From Tritrichomonas musculus (taxonomy: Eukaryota; Parabasalia; Tritrichomonadida; Tritrichomonadidae): DNA of 64,000 nucleotides. The notes beneath the pieces are model-generated. The model made no database searches and was not told where the DNA came from. It saw nothing but the letters and a program-made list of their open reading frames with translations. The DNA lies in assembly GCA_039105265.1 (NCBI GenBank), contig JAPFFF010000025.1, positions 62,001 through 126,000 of the forward strand, in the 5' to 3' direction. Shown here one piece after another: positions 11,143-20,277 of the stretch; the stretch's first letter is position 1; every line of letters begins with the position of its first letter. A program made the translations under genes and the position numbers.

Positions 11143-12111
11143 TACATATATAGTTGCGCAGCATTAATTTTGTAGTTCCGGACCTCATTTAACTCTTATA
11201 ATATATATCATTATATTTAAATTATAAATATAAAACAAAAGAATTTTTTTATCGTTGCACCACCCATTGCATACATTAAAAATTTTGAATTCTTTTTATA
11301 TTATTATTATCACTTTTTGTGAAATTATTTCTCTTATTTCTGTTAATAAATTATGAAAAAATCATAAGTTTTTTGATTGATGAATAAAAAAGAAGAAATG
11401 AAGAAGACATATGAAAAATAATGTAATATATTTCTTCAAAGTAGATTGGTCTTTTATAAAAAAGGAAATAAAGAATTAAATTATATATAAATTTATACTT
11501 CAAGATATTGTTTCGAAAATTCAGAATTTTTTATGTTCATACATGATAATTGAAAATAATAGATAGAATCAAATTTTTCAAATTGTCAAAGGTTGATATC
11601 ATTTTAGATGTTTGTAATTATATCAGATGTAGCATTTTTTATTTCTGCAATTAATAAACATGAATGAATTTCTCTAATTAAGTTAAATATTTTTAAGAAA
11701 TTCTTTTGAAAAAAGTTCGAAAATGAAAAAAACAAAATTTTTAAAAAATTTTTAATTTCAATACTAATCAATTTTTTCTATATAAGAAAAAAAAATTGAA
11801 GTTTTTTTAATCGTCAAAATAAAAACATCTCTTATTTTTTCCATGTTTTTTATGTGAATATTTCTTATTATGATCAATAAATATTTTTTTAAATATTTTA
11901 GAAATTATGTTATACAAATAAAAAAGTTAGATATTTATTTTTTATTTACCAATATTAGAAAAAATTTTAAAATTTTAAAATATCTAAACCTGTATATAAA
12001 AAAAATTAATATTTACTAAATTCATTTTATCATCAATTTAGCATATTTATTTAAAAATATATTTATATCCTGAATATCTGAATAAATAACAAAATCAGAT
12101 AATTAATTGGA

Positions 12112-12453
12112 GTATCAATTTCTCAAAATTGAAGGATTAAATTTTGATAAAAATATGATATATTATACTCCTCATAATAAATTTCATGTTTACAGAAAAT
12201 CAGGCAAAATTCATCTGCCAATTCTTTTTTCATCTATTCTTTTTTTTTTTTAAAAAAAAAAAAAAATAATTCTCATATCTCAAATCAAAATAATTTCAAC
12301 AAAATAGATGAAATCATACATCAACGAAATGATAAATCATATTATCTTGCATCTGACCATGAAAGTAATCAGCAGCATCTAGAGTTTCCAACAATTACAG
12401 ATGCTGTTGCAGCTCCACTCGAACGGACTGCAGCAGCATTTGCAATTTTCTTA
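12112..12453 (+). pseudogene. Two coding remnants split by an A/T palindrome
   Basis: Plus-strand pieces with protein-like translation: one ends NKFHVYRKSGKIHLPILFSS and runs into T/A homopolymers (about 12240-12266), the next includes NDKSYYLASDHESNQQHLEF and TDAVAAPLERTAAAFAIFL before a TAA. The family is not recognised. The A/T palindrome between them (T run followed by A run) looks inserted. Probably one dead gene. Confidence 0.35.
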
Positions 12454-12583
12454 TAATCAGGTATCAGAAGAACAACTAGCAGATAATGAATAAAAAATAT
12501 TTTTTTATTAATTATTATTTTTCTTTTAGTTTATATTAATTTAATCGTTTAAAATATTATTTTTTAAAATTATTTCACATAGG

Positions 12584-12612
12584 CCACTTTTTGAGCTTCG
12601 CTCAAAAAGTGG
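12584..12612. repeat. Perfect 13-bp hairpin, copy 1
   Basis: CCACTTTTTGAGC, loop TTC, then GCTCAAAAAGTGG. A near-identical hairpin is found at 15929-15957. Each lies directly downstream (minus strand) of a piece of the dead pogo-like transposase. Confidence 0.8.
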
Positions 12613-12895
12613 ACGTTCTTGTTCTTTTTCAATTCTACATTTGTTCATTGGACTCTTTAAACTTTTAGCAACCGTTACATCGAATGGTTACAAAATATGA
12701 GAAGTATGTGGTGGAATTGTAAGCAAGTGTATATTATTTTGTTTTAAAATTTCAATTGCTGAAGAATTAATTCGGCTCGGATGGTTATCAACGATGAGAA
12801 TTGTAGGATCAGAAGCAATGTTTTCTGGTAACTGTAAACGTTAATGGCTTATTTTTGCAGAGAAGTAAATGCAAAATGCCACAAAAAGTTTAGAT
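12613..12895 (-). pseudogene. Pogo/Tigger-like transposase remnant, DDE domain
   Basis: The minus strand reads AFCIYFSAKISH, stop, RLQLPENIASDPT, then ILIVDNHPSRINSSAIEI and LLTIPPHTSHIL, stop, PFDVTVAKSLKSP. The VDNH..R and IPPHTSH.LQP.D motifs are characteristic of the DDE_1 (pogo/Tigger) family; here the conserved Gln codon of LQPFD is a TAA. The N-terminal DNA-binding half of a similar protein lies 3 kb upstream on the same strand (15965-16190), with repeats between. Confidence 0.7.
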
Positions 12896-13135
12896 AATCC
12901 AACTGCCACATAATCCTATCACCAGATAATCCAACAGCTACATAATCCTATCGCCATATGATCCTATTGCTAGATAATCCTATCACCAAATAATCCAACA
13001 GTCACATAATCCTAACGCCAGATAATCCAATTGCCATATATTCCTATCACCAGGTAATCCCACATCCACATAATCCAATCGCTAGATAATCCTAACGCCA
13101 AATAATCCAACAGTCACATAATCCTATCGCCAAAC
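12891..13135. repeat. Minisatellite with unit of about 15-16 bp
   Basis: At least fifteen degenerate copies of a unit resembling ATAATCCTATCGCCAG (variants with AACAGCCAC, AACGCCAG and TTGCCAT). A shorter block of the same family recurs at 15473-15556, on the other side of the inverted-repeat unit. No reading frame spans it. Confidence 0.8.
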
Positions 13136-13772
13136 AAAAATAAGACCTGAACTTATCCAGCCATCATATTGTTTTATAATATTTTGGATAATATTTAATT
13201 TATGTATATTATTATTTGCAATTATAATTATAATTGTAAAAGCTTTTATTTTTTTTTGATTAAGATATTTTAATAAAGGGGTAGAATAGATATAACTCGT
13301 TAAGGTGAAGTGACCATCACAGTATTCAAAAAATAAAAGTTTTTGATAAATGTAATAAGAACTTTTTAATAAATGTAATAGAACATTTTGAAAAATGTAA
13401 ATTTTAGATCTAAAATTATTCGAAAATTTTATCAAATCATAATGAAACTATTATTGAACACAGCGGCAAGATTATTATGGTATCTTTGAAGTTATTAGTA
13501 CGATTTCCAATTAGTACGATTTATCTTTGTTGATTTCCATTTCCAAATTTGGAAATAATTGATATAGAATTCAGCAAAAAGATTTATTATTTACAAATTA
13601 ATTCTGCAAAAAATAAAAATTATCTTCAACAAGCACCATAATGATCAGATTAAAACTAGATTAAATTTTAATATGTAATGTATTTCCAAAAAAGCAGGAT
13701 AAAAGTTACTTCTACTAAAAATTAAGCTCTTTAAAGCAAAATATTAATTTTTTTTAAGCGGTTCCCATGTCC

Positions 13773-14266
13773 TTTTAAATAGACTTCTTATTCTCCGATT
13801 ATCGAGATCGATAATTGATTGACTTTTTGATATCGATACATAAATATACACAGATTCTCGAGATCGATTTCAGAGATCGAGATTTTTTTTTTCACTGCTT
13901 TTGATATCAGAATTTTCAATTAAACTTTTTGATAAATGTATGATCGTAATTCATTCTCAAATATTTCATAAAAAAGAATGTATTTTTTTGATTTTAATCT
14001 TAAAATAAACATCAATACATTCTATTATTTATTTTTAAATATTATAAAATCACAAATACCAATTATAAAAAAAGATAAATCTGTTTGAGATCTCGAGATC
14101 TCGGTAATTGATATCAAGTTTACAATCATTTTTATATCACATTTCATATCTGATATCTTGATAATCGATAATCTCGATATCAGATTTGTAAACTGATAAT
14201 CGAGTATCAGATATAAAAAAGTGACGTTTTTGATATCGATTCTCAAAATAACAAGTCTACTTTTAA
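13773..14266. repeat. Foldback rich in GATATC, ATCGAT and CTCGAG-like palindromes
   Basis: The ends are imperfect inverted copies (TAAATAGACTTCTTATTCTC versus GTAGACTTGTTATTTTGAG reverse-complemented). Inside, short palindromes such as GATATC, TCGAGA, GATCGA and GAGATCTCGAGATCTC (14088-14103) are strongly enriched, allowing alternative hairpins. There is no reading frame of note. Confidence 0.5.
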
Positions 14267-14736
14267 AATGAATTATTTTTTTAATATATTAAATTATTAA
14301 GATATAGTCCAATAAATTTTAGTAAAAGGATTTAATTTTGTGCAAAACAAGATAAATGGAATAATTAATTGATGTTTTAAAATATTTCATTTAAATAATT
14401 CTGAAAATAAGTTACTGTATATTAAAAAATATAATAAATTATTCGCATTTATTTAAATTTTAAGATTTGACAAATATTTTTTAAAATATCTTGCAATATT
14501 GTAAGATATCTTATAATCTTTATAGAGCCCTATTTTGATAACATTATCAAAAATTGTTAGATCTCTCACAATTTTAGTAAAATATAAAAAAATTGAATAT
14601 TTTTATTTATAATCTATTAAAACATCATATGTTTATAAAAATAATATCTAAAAAATAATGTATTAATTTAAATTATGTTTGGTCTTTTAATCTCATTGAT
14701 ATAGTAAAAATTTACCATTTAAAGAAAAACGCCTTT

Positions 14737-15270
14737 GAGTATTTCAGAAATTGCTTTTAAAGATCTAAGATGATTGCTATTGAGTATTTTAGAAATCGCT
14801 TTTGCAGTTAGAAGATGATTGCTACAGTGTATTTCGGAAATCATCTCGCTTTTAATGATCTAAGATAATCGATATTGAGTATTTCGAAAATCGTTTTTAC
14901 AGTTCTAAGATAATTGTAATTGAGTATTTTGGAAATCGTCTTCAAAAATCTAGGATAATCGCTATTGAGTAATTCAGAAATCGCTTTTAATGATCTGAGA
15001 TAATTAATATTGAGTATTTCCTAAATAGTCTTCAAAGATATAGGATAATCACGATTGAGTAATTCGGAAATCTTTCTTAAAGATTTAAAACAATAGTTAT
15101 TGAGTATCTATGAAATCGCTTTTGCAGTTCTAAGATGATCACCACTGAGTATTTCGGAATTCGAATTTAATTACCTAGGATAATCGCCATTGAGTATTTC
15201 GTAAATCGTCTTTAAAGATCTAAGATAATCGTTAATGAGTATTTAGGAAATCCTTTCCAATTTTAGATAT
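14737..15270. repeat. 45-bp tandem repeat, about 12 degenerate copies
   Basis: Units start GAGTATTTC(A/G)GAAATCG and are 45 bp, for example 14782-14826. Read on the minus strand in one frame, each unit gives about 15 residues of the type N-x-N/D-Y-L-R-S-L-K-A-I-S-E-I-L, with stops in only a few copies. So the array may derive from a coding repeat. Confidence 0.75.
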
Positions 15271-15472
15271 AAAAGGCGCCAAAACTAAATATCTTTTATC
15301 AAAAAGTTCTTATTACATTTATTAAAAAGTTCTTATTACATTTATCAAAAAGTTTTATTTTTTGAATACTGTGATAGTCACTTCACCTTAACAGTGTGCT
15401 ATTTATCATTTCTCTTTAATAAAACATTATTTTCAGTTATTTTTGTCATAAGGCTCATAGAATTTTTTTTCA

Positions 15473-15556
15473 TCCTATTACCAGATAAACCTCACAGCCA
15501 GATAAATCCCACAGCTAAATTATCCTATCGCCAGATCAATCCCACAGCCAGGTAAT
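15473..15556. repeat. Second block of the 15-16-bp minisatellite
   Basis: Five or six degenerate units (CCAGATAAATCCCACAGC-like, CCTATCGCCAGAT) of the same family as 12891-13135. The two blocks lie outside the inverted-repeat unit, one on each side. Confidence 0.6.
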
Positions 15557-15573
15557 ATTATCTTAAATATTGA

Positions 15574-15785
15574 CAAACGTTAATGCTAACAACAGACAAG
15601 AATTGATGGCAATAACAGACTAACGTTGTTGATAACAACAGACAAACATCGATGCTAATAACAGACAAATGTTGATAGTAATAACAAACAAACGTTGATA
15701 CTAATAACAGGCAAAACTTGCTTTTAACTGCTGACAAAAGTTGCTTCTAATAACTGATTCACATTTTTGCTAATAACAAACTTTT
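15574..15785. repeat. 23-bp tandem repeat, 8-9 copies
   Basis: Units resemble AATAACAGACAAACGTTGAT plus GCT. The first five or six copies are well kept and the last three are more degenerate. No coding potential. Confidence 0.75.
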
Positions 15786-15928
15786 GTTAGTTTTTTACTG
15801 AAAGCATTAATAAAGTTTTTTATACTCTGTTAATTTCAGAATAAAATTATAACTAAATTATAATTTATTTAAATGCTTTTTATTTAGATATTTTCTTTTT
15901 TCTATAAAAGAAAAAAACTGTGCTCAAA

Positions 15929-15957
15929 CCACTTTTTGAACGCAGTTCAAAAAGTGG
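15929..15957. repeat. Perfect 13-bp hairpin, copy 2
   Basis: CCACTTTTTGAAC, loop GCA, then GTTCAAAAAGTGG; related to 12584-12612. On the minus strand it follows the DNA-binding half of the pogo-like remnant. Confidence 0.8.
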
Positions 15958-15964
15958 TGTTCCT

Positions 15965-16190
15965 TTTTTTAGTAAAGATGAATGTTGTGTAAGCGCGCTT
16001 ATTCAAGTGTTTCAGGACTCTTAATTGTAATTCCATTCAATTTTGGAAAATTTGTTAACCAAGATTCACTTGGAACATATGGTTCTAGTTGAAATAACAT
16101 GCTTTTATACCTCAGTGGCATTGTTGTCTTCTCTGTGACGAGTTGTGCAATATATTTAGCTCTTTTGAATTGTTTGTATCACATAATTAT
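15965..16190 (-). pseudogene. Pogo/Tigger-like transposase remnant, DNA-binding half
   Basis: The minus strand gives AKYIAQLVTEKTTMPLRYKS, then LFQLEPYVPSESWLTNF and LNGITIKSPETLE, a TAA, and ARLHNIHLY in the same frame. The SWL.NF....G...SPE.LE pattern matches the Tc5/CENP-B-type helix-turn-helix that precedes the DDE domain in pogo elements. With the DDE piece at 12.6-12.9 kb it suggests one transposase, or two copies, broken apart by repeats. Confidence 0.55.
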
Positions 16191-17350
16191 ATTTTTTGAA
16201 TAATTCTTCAAATTCAGAGTACAAAATAAAAATAATCTCATTTTTATTTATAAAAACAAATTGATAAGTTTATTTTTAGTAATTTAATCAAAAACTTTAT
16301 GCTTTTTTTTCTGAAAAATATCTTATGTTTTTATCGATTTAATTATAATTAAAATATAAAATAAAGTTTACTTAATAAAGTTACATTTATTTAAAGAATA
16401 GTTTATGATTTAGTATATTATTTTATTTGGATTTAAAAAATTATTGATTCATTCAAAACCTGTATGATAACTATGGCGCGTTTTAATATTAATTTGTTAA
16501 TAATTTTATATGCTATTTGTTATTAAACTTTTTTTTAAAAATGTAATTTGCTTTATTATATTTAGATTTTCTTTTCATAAATTGGAGTTTTCTATTAATA
16601 ATTCACTTATTTTTCTTTGAAAGTCTACTTTTTTCTACCAAAATAACTTTAAGGTTTTGTGAATGCAAATATCTTTGAACTCAAACTACACCATATGAAA
16701 CAATATCTAGAATTCAAAACTCTACTAACAAAGAAAGAAACGTTACATTCTTCAATTGTTGGAATCTGAACGAAAAATTAAAAAAAAAAAAAAAAACTAA
16801 TATAACTTCATATCAGTAGTTTTTTTTCCCCATATTTATCATTTAGATATATATAAAATTAAAGTTTTTTAGTTATTTTATCTACTAAAATTTTCATCAG
16901 AAGCCAGGAATCTTGATATATTTTTAGTTTTTAATTTTTTTGAAAAATGATTCATTACTTTTGAATTTTTTGAATGAAATTCTGAAAAAGCTATAATAAC
17001 TAAATTTTGGAAATCGTTTTATATATACAATAACAAAGTATTTTTAGTTTTAAGAAACATATGTAAATAGAAATCTAATTTAACTCAATTTTTCTATATA
17101 CCAAATTTTTCTCTCAATTTCAACGATATTCACCAAAAATTTGTATCGATTATCACTCAAAAAATTTTTTTATTTGAAATTTTTATTTTATCGTTTTACC
17201 TTACTTTTTTGAAAATTAATATTTATATTTTTTATTAATAAAAACATTGATTAAAGTACAAAAAATGTATTTTTTTTTTTCAACCAAACGATAAAATAAT
17301 TCAGAGAAAATTTTTCTAATCGAATGATTTTGATAAGTTATTGTTTTTAG
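16191..17350. other. AT-rich intergenic region
   Basis: No gene, tRNA or clear repeat recognised. It ends with the initiator-like TTCATTATTT before the coiled-coil gene. Confidence 0.5.
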
Positions 17351-17351
17351 T

Positions 17352-17357
17352 TCATTA
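17352..17357 (+). promoter_or_regulatory. Initiator-like TCATTA
   Basis: TCATTA with putative +1 A at 17354, 14 bases before the ATG at 17368. It supports that ATG as the true start. Confidence 0.4.
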
Positions 17358-17367
17358 TTTATTAAGC

Positions 17368-17634
17368 ATGTCTGTTCAAGAAGAATTACAAAGAGAAGAA
17401 ATAAGAAAATTACGCGACCAAGTTAAAAACTTAAGCCAAAAAGTTGTCGATTTACAAAGATATAATCTTGACCAAGATGTAGAAAGAGGACTTCAAATTG
17501 AACATGAAAATAATGAACGTATTGAAGCTATTAGGCATGAGCAATTTCAGATTCAAATGAAAATAGATGAATTAGAAATGAAAGAAAATCAAGTTAAAGA
17601 AGAACTCGGTCTCATGGAAATTGACAAGAATTAA
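17368..17634 (+). CDS. Small coiled-coil protein
   Basis: 88 residues from ATG at 17368 (MSVQEELQREEIRKLRDQV). Nearly the whole protein is charged heptad-type helix (KNLSQKVVDLQRYNL, then QMKIDELEMKENQVKEEL), predicted to be a coiled coil. No transmembrane segment and no family recognised; it could be a cytoskeletal or complex-assembly subunit. The start is chosen because no ATG precedes it in frame and an initiator-like motif lies just upstream. Confidence 0.65.
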   Translation: MSVQEELQREEIRKLRDQVKNLSQKVVDLQRYNLDQDVERGLQIEHENNERIEAIRHEQFQIQMKIDELEMKENQVKEELGLMEIDKN

Positions 17635-17717
17635 ATTACTCTATAGTTTAATTTAATTTGATATAGTAGTTTTTTAAAAAGGATAATTTATAGATATTTT
17701 TTCTTCTATTATTTTTT

Positions 17718-18055
17718 TTAAGGGACCACTATCATATTTTTTTGTAAACATTTCAATATTGAGAAAACTCATAGAAAAGAAAATTCAATAGTTGTTATCT
17801 CGGAAAAAGTTTAAAACTTTAAAATTTCACCATTCCGATCATTTTTGTAAAATTTTTACTCCTTTCAACTTTTAAATTTTTATTGAAAAAAGGGAATAGG
17901 CTTAAAAGAAGAATAGAAATAAATGATATGTAATTTATATAATTTATATATACCAAAATATAGCAAAAATACTCAAGAAATAATTTTTTTTAAGTCAATT
18001 AATTTTGTGATAACTCATAGAATTTTTAACATAGAATTTGATAGTGGTCCCTTAA
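17718..18055. mobile_element. MITE flanked by TTAA
   Basis: Inverted ends TTAAGGGACCACTATCA at 17718-17734 and 18039-18055, with TTAA at both outer edges. The inner parts are partly inverted too (both contain CTCATAGAA). About 338 bp, non-coding. TTAA flanks suggest piggyBac-like mobilisation, but a TA-type element is also possible. Confidence 0.65.
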
Positions 18056-18242
18056 ATTGATATTTATTATTTTATATTAATACCGTGCATTGTCTATTAA
18101 TACTAATGACAATATCATTAAATAGATGTTGATATTAAACATCATTTAATTTCATCAGATTATTATTTGATATGTTTAGCATTTCTAAAGATCTTGCTCA
18201 AAAAGCACCATTTTTTTCTTTTAAATATGAATAATCTATTAT

Positions 18243-18690
18243 TACATGAGAAGCTTTATTTTAGTTATAATCATTTTAATATAATTATATTGATACAAAA
18301 TATCTATGAATAACACCGTTTTTGAAAGCCTTAAATCATATAAGTATATAAATTCTTGAGATAGATTCAATAACGCCAACGATAATTTGAAAGTTGATTC
18401 AACTTCTTTTCTCTGGAGTCCAGAGTTTGGACTTTTTAATATTTTAGGTACAAAAACTGATAAAGAATGAGCAACTTTGTTTTGTACAAAAGAATTAATA
18501 ATATAAAGTTGTCTAAATAAAGTTGAAAGATCAATAAGAGTAAATCTTGGAGTCGAAGTGATTATATAATCTCTTTCTTTTTGAAATTATGATAATTCAT
18601 GTATATGTTATAATTAATCTCTTAACTGATCAAATTTTATTCTAGATAAATCAATTATTAATCCATTAAAAATCAAAAAAATAATATTTA
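18243..18690 (-). pseudogene. Dead gene with in-frame TAA codons
   Basis: One minus-strand frame runs from about 18690 to 18243: GLIIDLSRIKFDQLRD, stop, L, stop, HIHELS, stop, FQKERDYIITSTPRFTLIDL, then STLFRQLYIINSFVQNKVAH and onward. The last 113 codons are open. All three interrupting codons are TAA. The family is not recognised; the translation is clearly protein-like. Confidence 0.5.
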
Positions 18691-18761
18691 ATCAAACATT
18701 TTTAATAATAAATTAAATACATAGAAAGAAAAAAAGAACAACCTAACATTCAAATAAAATA

Positions 18762-19298
18762 TCATGGAAAGATTGATATATCTATAGGGACATCAGATAA
18801 ATCGGAATTATTATCAGAATACATATATAACGGATCAATATCATCATAAATATAAATTGAATCACCATCATTAATTGTTTCACATTCATTTACTTTTTCT
18901 GGACATTCTTTACGAAGATGAGTGTACCATCGATTTTTCAAATTATTATCACTTCGTCCATTAAAATATTGCGATATCTGAACCCATTTAGGGCCTAATT
19001 CATTATATTTACTAATTAATAACAAATCTTCCTCTTTAGTCCACTTTTTCAAATTTATTTTAGGTGAAAGATAATTTCGAAATCTATCACGACATTGTCT
19101 TGCATTACGAAGGGGCATCATACTTGCTATTAATTTCCAATTGTTTGCACCGTATTTTTGAACTAAATATGAAAGACGGATATCTTCTTCTTTTGCAAAA
19201 TTTCTTCTGCTTTTCACACCTTTGATATATGAATTTATGATAATAGAGCGAGGAATCTCTGGAATTTGAAATGAATTATCTTGAGAATTTAAGCTCAT
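18762..19298 (-). CDS. R2R3 Myb-like DNA-binding protein
   Basis: 178 residues from the ATG at 19298. Two Myb repeats: repeat 1 about residues 32-77 (NFAKEEDIRLSYLVQKYGAN, then NWKLIASMM and RQCRDRFRNYL; the first Trp is Phe) and repeat 2 about 85-129 (KWTKEEDLLLISKYNELGPK, then WVQISQYF and DNNLKNRWYTHL). The tail is acidic and Asp/Tyr rich. Trichomonads have many such proteins; some bind promoter elements. An earlier ATG at 19346 would add a hydrophobic leader of 16 residues; I prefer 19298 because TTTTTCACA, an initiator-like motif, abuts it. Nuclear transcription factor is the likely role. Confidence 0.88.
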   Translation of the reverse strand: MSLNSQDNSFQIPEIPRSIIINSYIKGVKSRRNFAKEEDIRLSYLVQKYGANNWKLIASMMPLRNARQCRDRFRNYLSPKINLKKWTKEEDLLLISKYNELGPKWVQISQYFNGRSDNNLKNRWYTHLRKECPEKVNECETINDGDSIYIYDDIDPLYMYSDNNSDLSDVPIDISIFP

Positions 19299-19802
19299 TT
19301 GTGAAAAAGATAATAAAATGATGTGAAAAATTTGAATGAAAATCATTTTTTTTGAATCATTCAATTTTTGGCAAATGTGACATTAAAATCATCACCAAAT
19401 GCCAATCAAAAAGTTATCTATTTATTCAAAATTAAATGTGCTTTGAAAAAAAAGTAAATAATCATTTGAAAATTCAACACAATTGAAATTTTCAAAAGTG
19501 AATCATTTATTTGAATGAAATCATCTAAAAAATCTATTTTTTATATCATAAATGTGGCTAAGATCCATATAAACATTTTTATTTTGCTTAAAATATTTTG
19601 ATTTCTTATCAATAATCTTCCTTTTCTTTAAATTTATGGTATCTCTAAATTTCATCACCTGGGAATTGAATAATATTTTAATAAGTTTAATTCATATATT
19701 TTTGAGAAATAGATGATAAAACTCAAAAAAAAAATATTGACAAAAAGAGTTTTTGTAAATTAATTAATCATTTAATATTTATGATTTTTTGGAAACCTGA
19801 AA

Positions 19803-19874
19803 TCTCTTGTAGTGTAGCGGTTATCATATGGGACTTTGAATCCCGGGATGGAGGTTCGACTCCTCCCAAGAGAA
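19803..19874 (+). tRNA. tRNA-Gln (UUG)
   Basis: Cloverleaf: acceptor TCTCTTG/CAAGAGA fully paired, D arm GTG...CAT, anticodon arm TGGGA-CTTTGAA-TCCCG with anticodon TTG at 19836-19838, T arm GGAGG-TTCGACT-CCTCC. A T run at 19877-19883 can end Pol III transcription. No intron. Confidence 0.93.
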
Positions 19875-20277
19875 AATTTTTTTAGTAAAAATAAATGGAA
19901 TTAACTTCTTTAATTGTTCTTGATTTTTTAAACACAAAAAGAATGTTTACAATTGTACATGTCACAGAATGCATGAATTGTCTTTCTTTGAAGCTTTTCG
20001 TATTAGAATTGAAAACTTTCAAAAAATAAGCTGAATTTTTTTATATCTCACTCTTTGTTATATTCATCATTGATTTCAAAAATTAATATATGCGATGGCT
20101 TTTGATATTAAGAGAATTTTGTTTACATAAATAAAATTTGATTGCTAAGTGAAATGCAATAAAACTATAAAAAAAAAAAAAAAAAATTTAACAAGTGACC
20201 AAAAAAATTGTCAATTTTTTTTCTCTGATGATTTCATTGCCCAAAGACATGTTATATAAAATTAATAAAATTTTAAT

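Larger units (their letters stand above)
8879..11267. mobile_element. Outer inverted-repeat element with 8-bp target duplication, carrying a mariner
   Basis: The ends are matching inverted repeats: ATGGGTGGTGCAACGATAAA at 8879 and its reverse complement ending at 11267. The 8-bp direct repeat TGCATACA flanks both sides (8871-8878 and 11268-11275). An 8-bp duplication points to hAT- or MULE-type transposition, not mariner. Without the nested mariner (9836-11142) about 1.08 kb remains with no long reading frame, so it is a non-autonomous element. A shorter inner pair (TGCGCAACT at 9314 and AGTTGCGCA at 11152) may mark another layer. Confidence 0.75.
13299..15392. mobile_element. Unit bounded by inverted repeats of about 100 bp
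   Basis: Left arm 13299-13397 and right arm 15295-15392 are inverted copies with few differences. Each starts GTTAAGGTGAAGTGAC, continues ATCACAGTATTCAAAAAATA and then repeats TTTTTGATAAATGTAATAAG-type segments. The interior has no transposase; it holds a GATATC/TCGAGA-rich foldback (13773-14266) and a 45-bp minisatellite (14737-15270). It is probably a non-autonomous foldback-type element. No clear target duplication was found. Confidence 0.6.

Noticed and set aside
12891..13135. CRISPR-like array
   Set aside because: The units are short, contiguous and degenerate with no unique spacers, and the DNA is eukaryotic.
13124..13435. 103-codon minus frame overlapping the 15-bp minisatellite and repeat arm
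   Set aside because: It starts in satellite DNA and runs through the inverted-repeat arm; no conserved motif.
12613..18690. Reassigned TAA (Gln) genetic code
   Set aside because: Intact genes here end at TAA, TAG or TGA as normal stops, and the only Gln tRNA seen has anticodon UUG. The in-frame TAA codons occur only in frames that also show other decay or lack a start.
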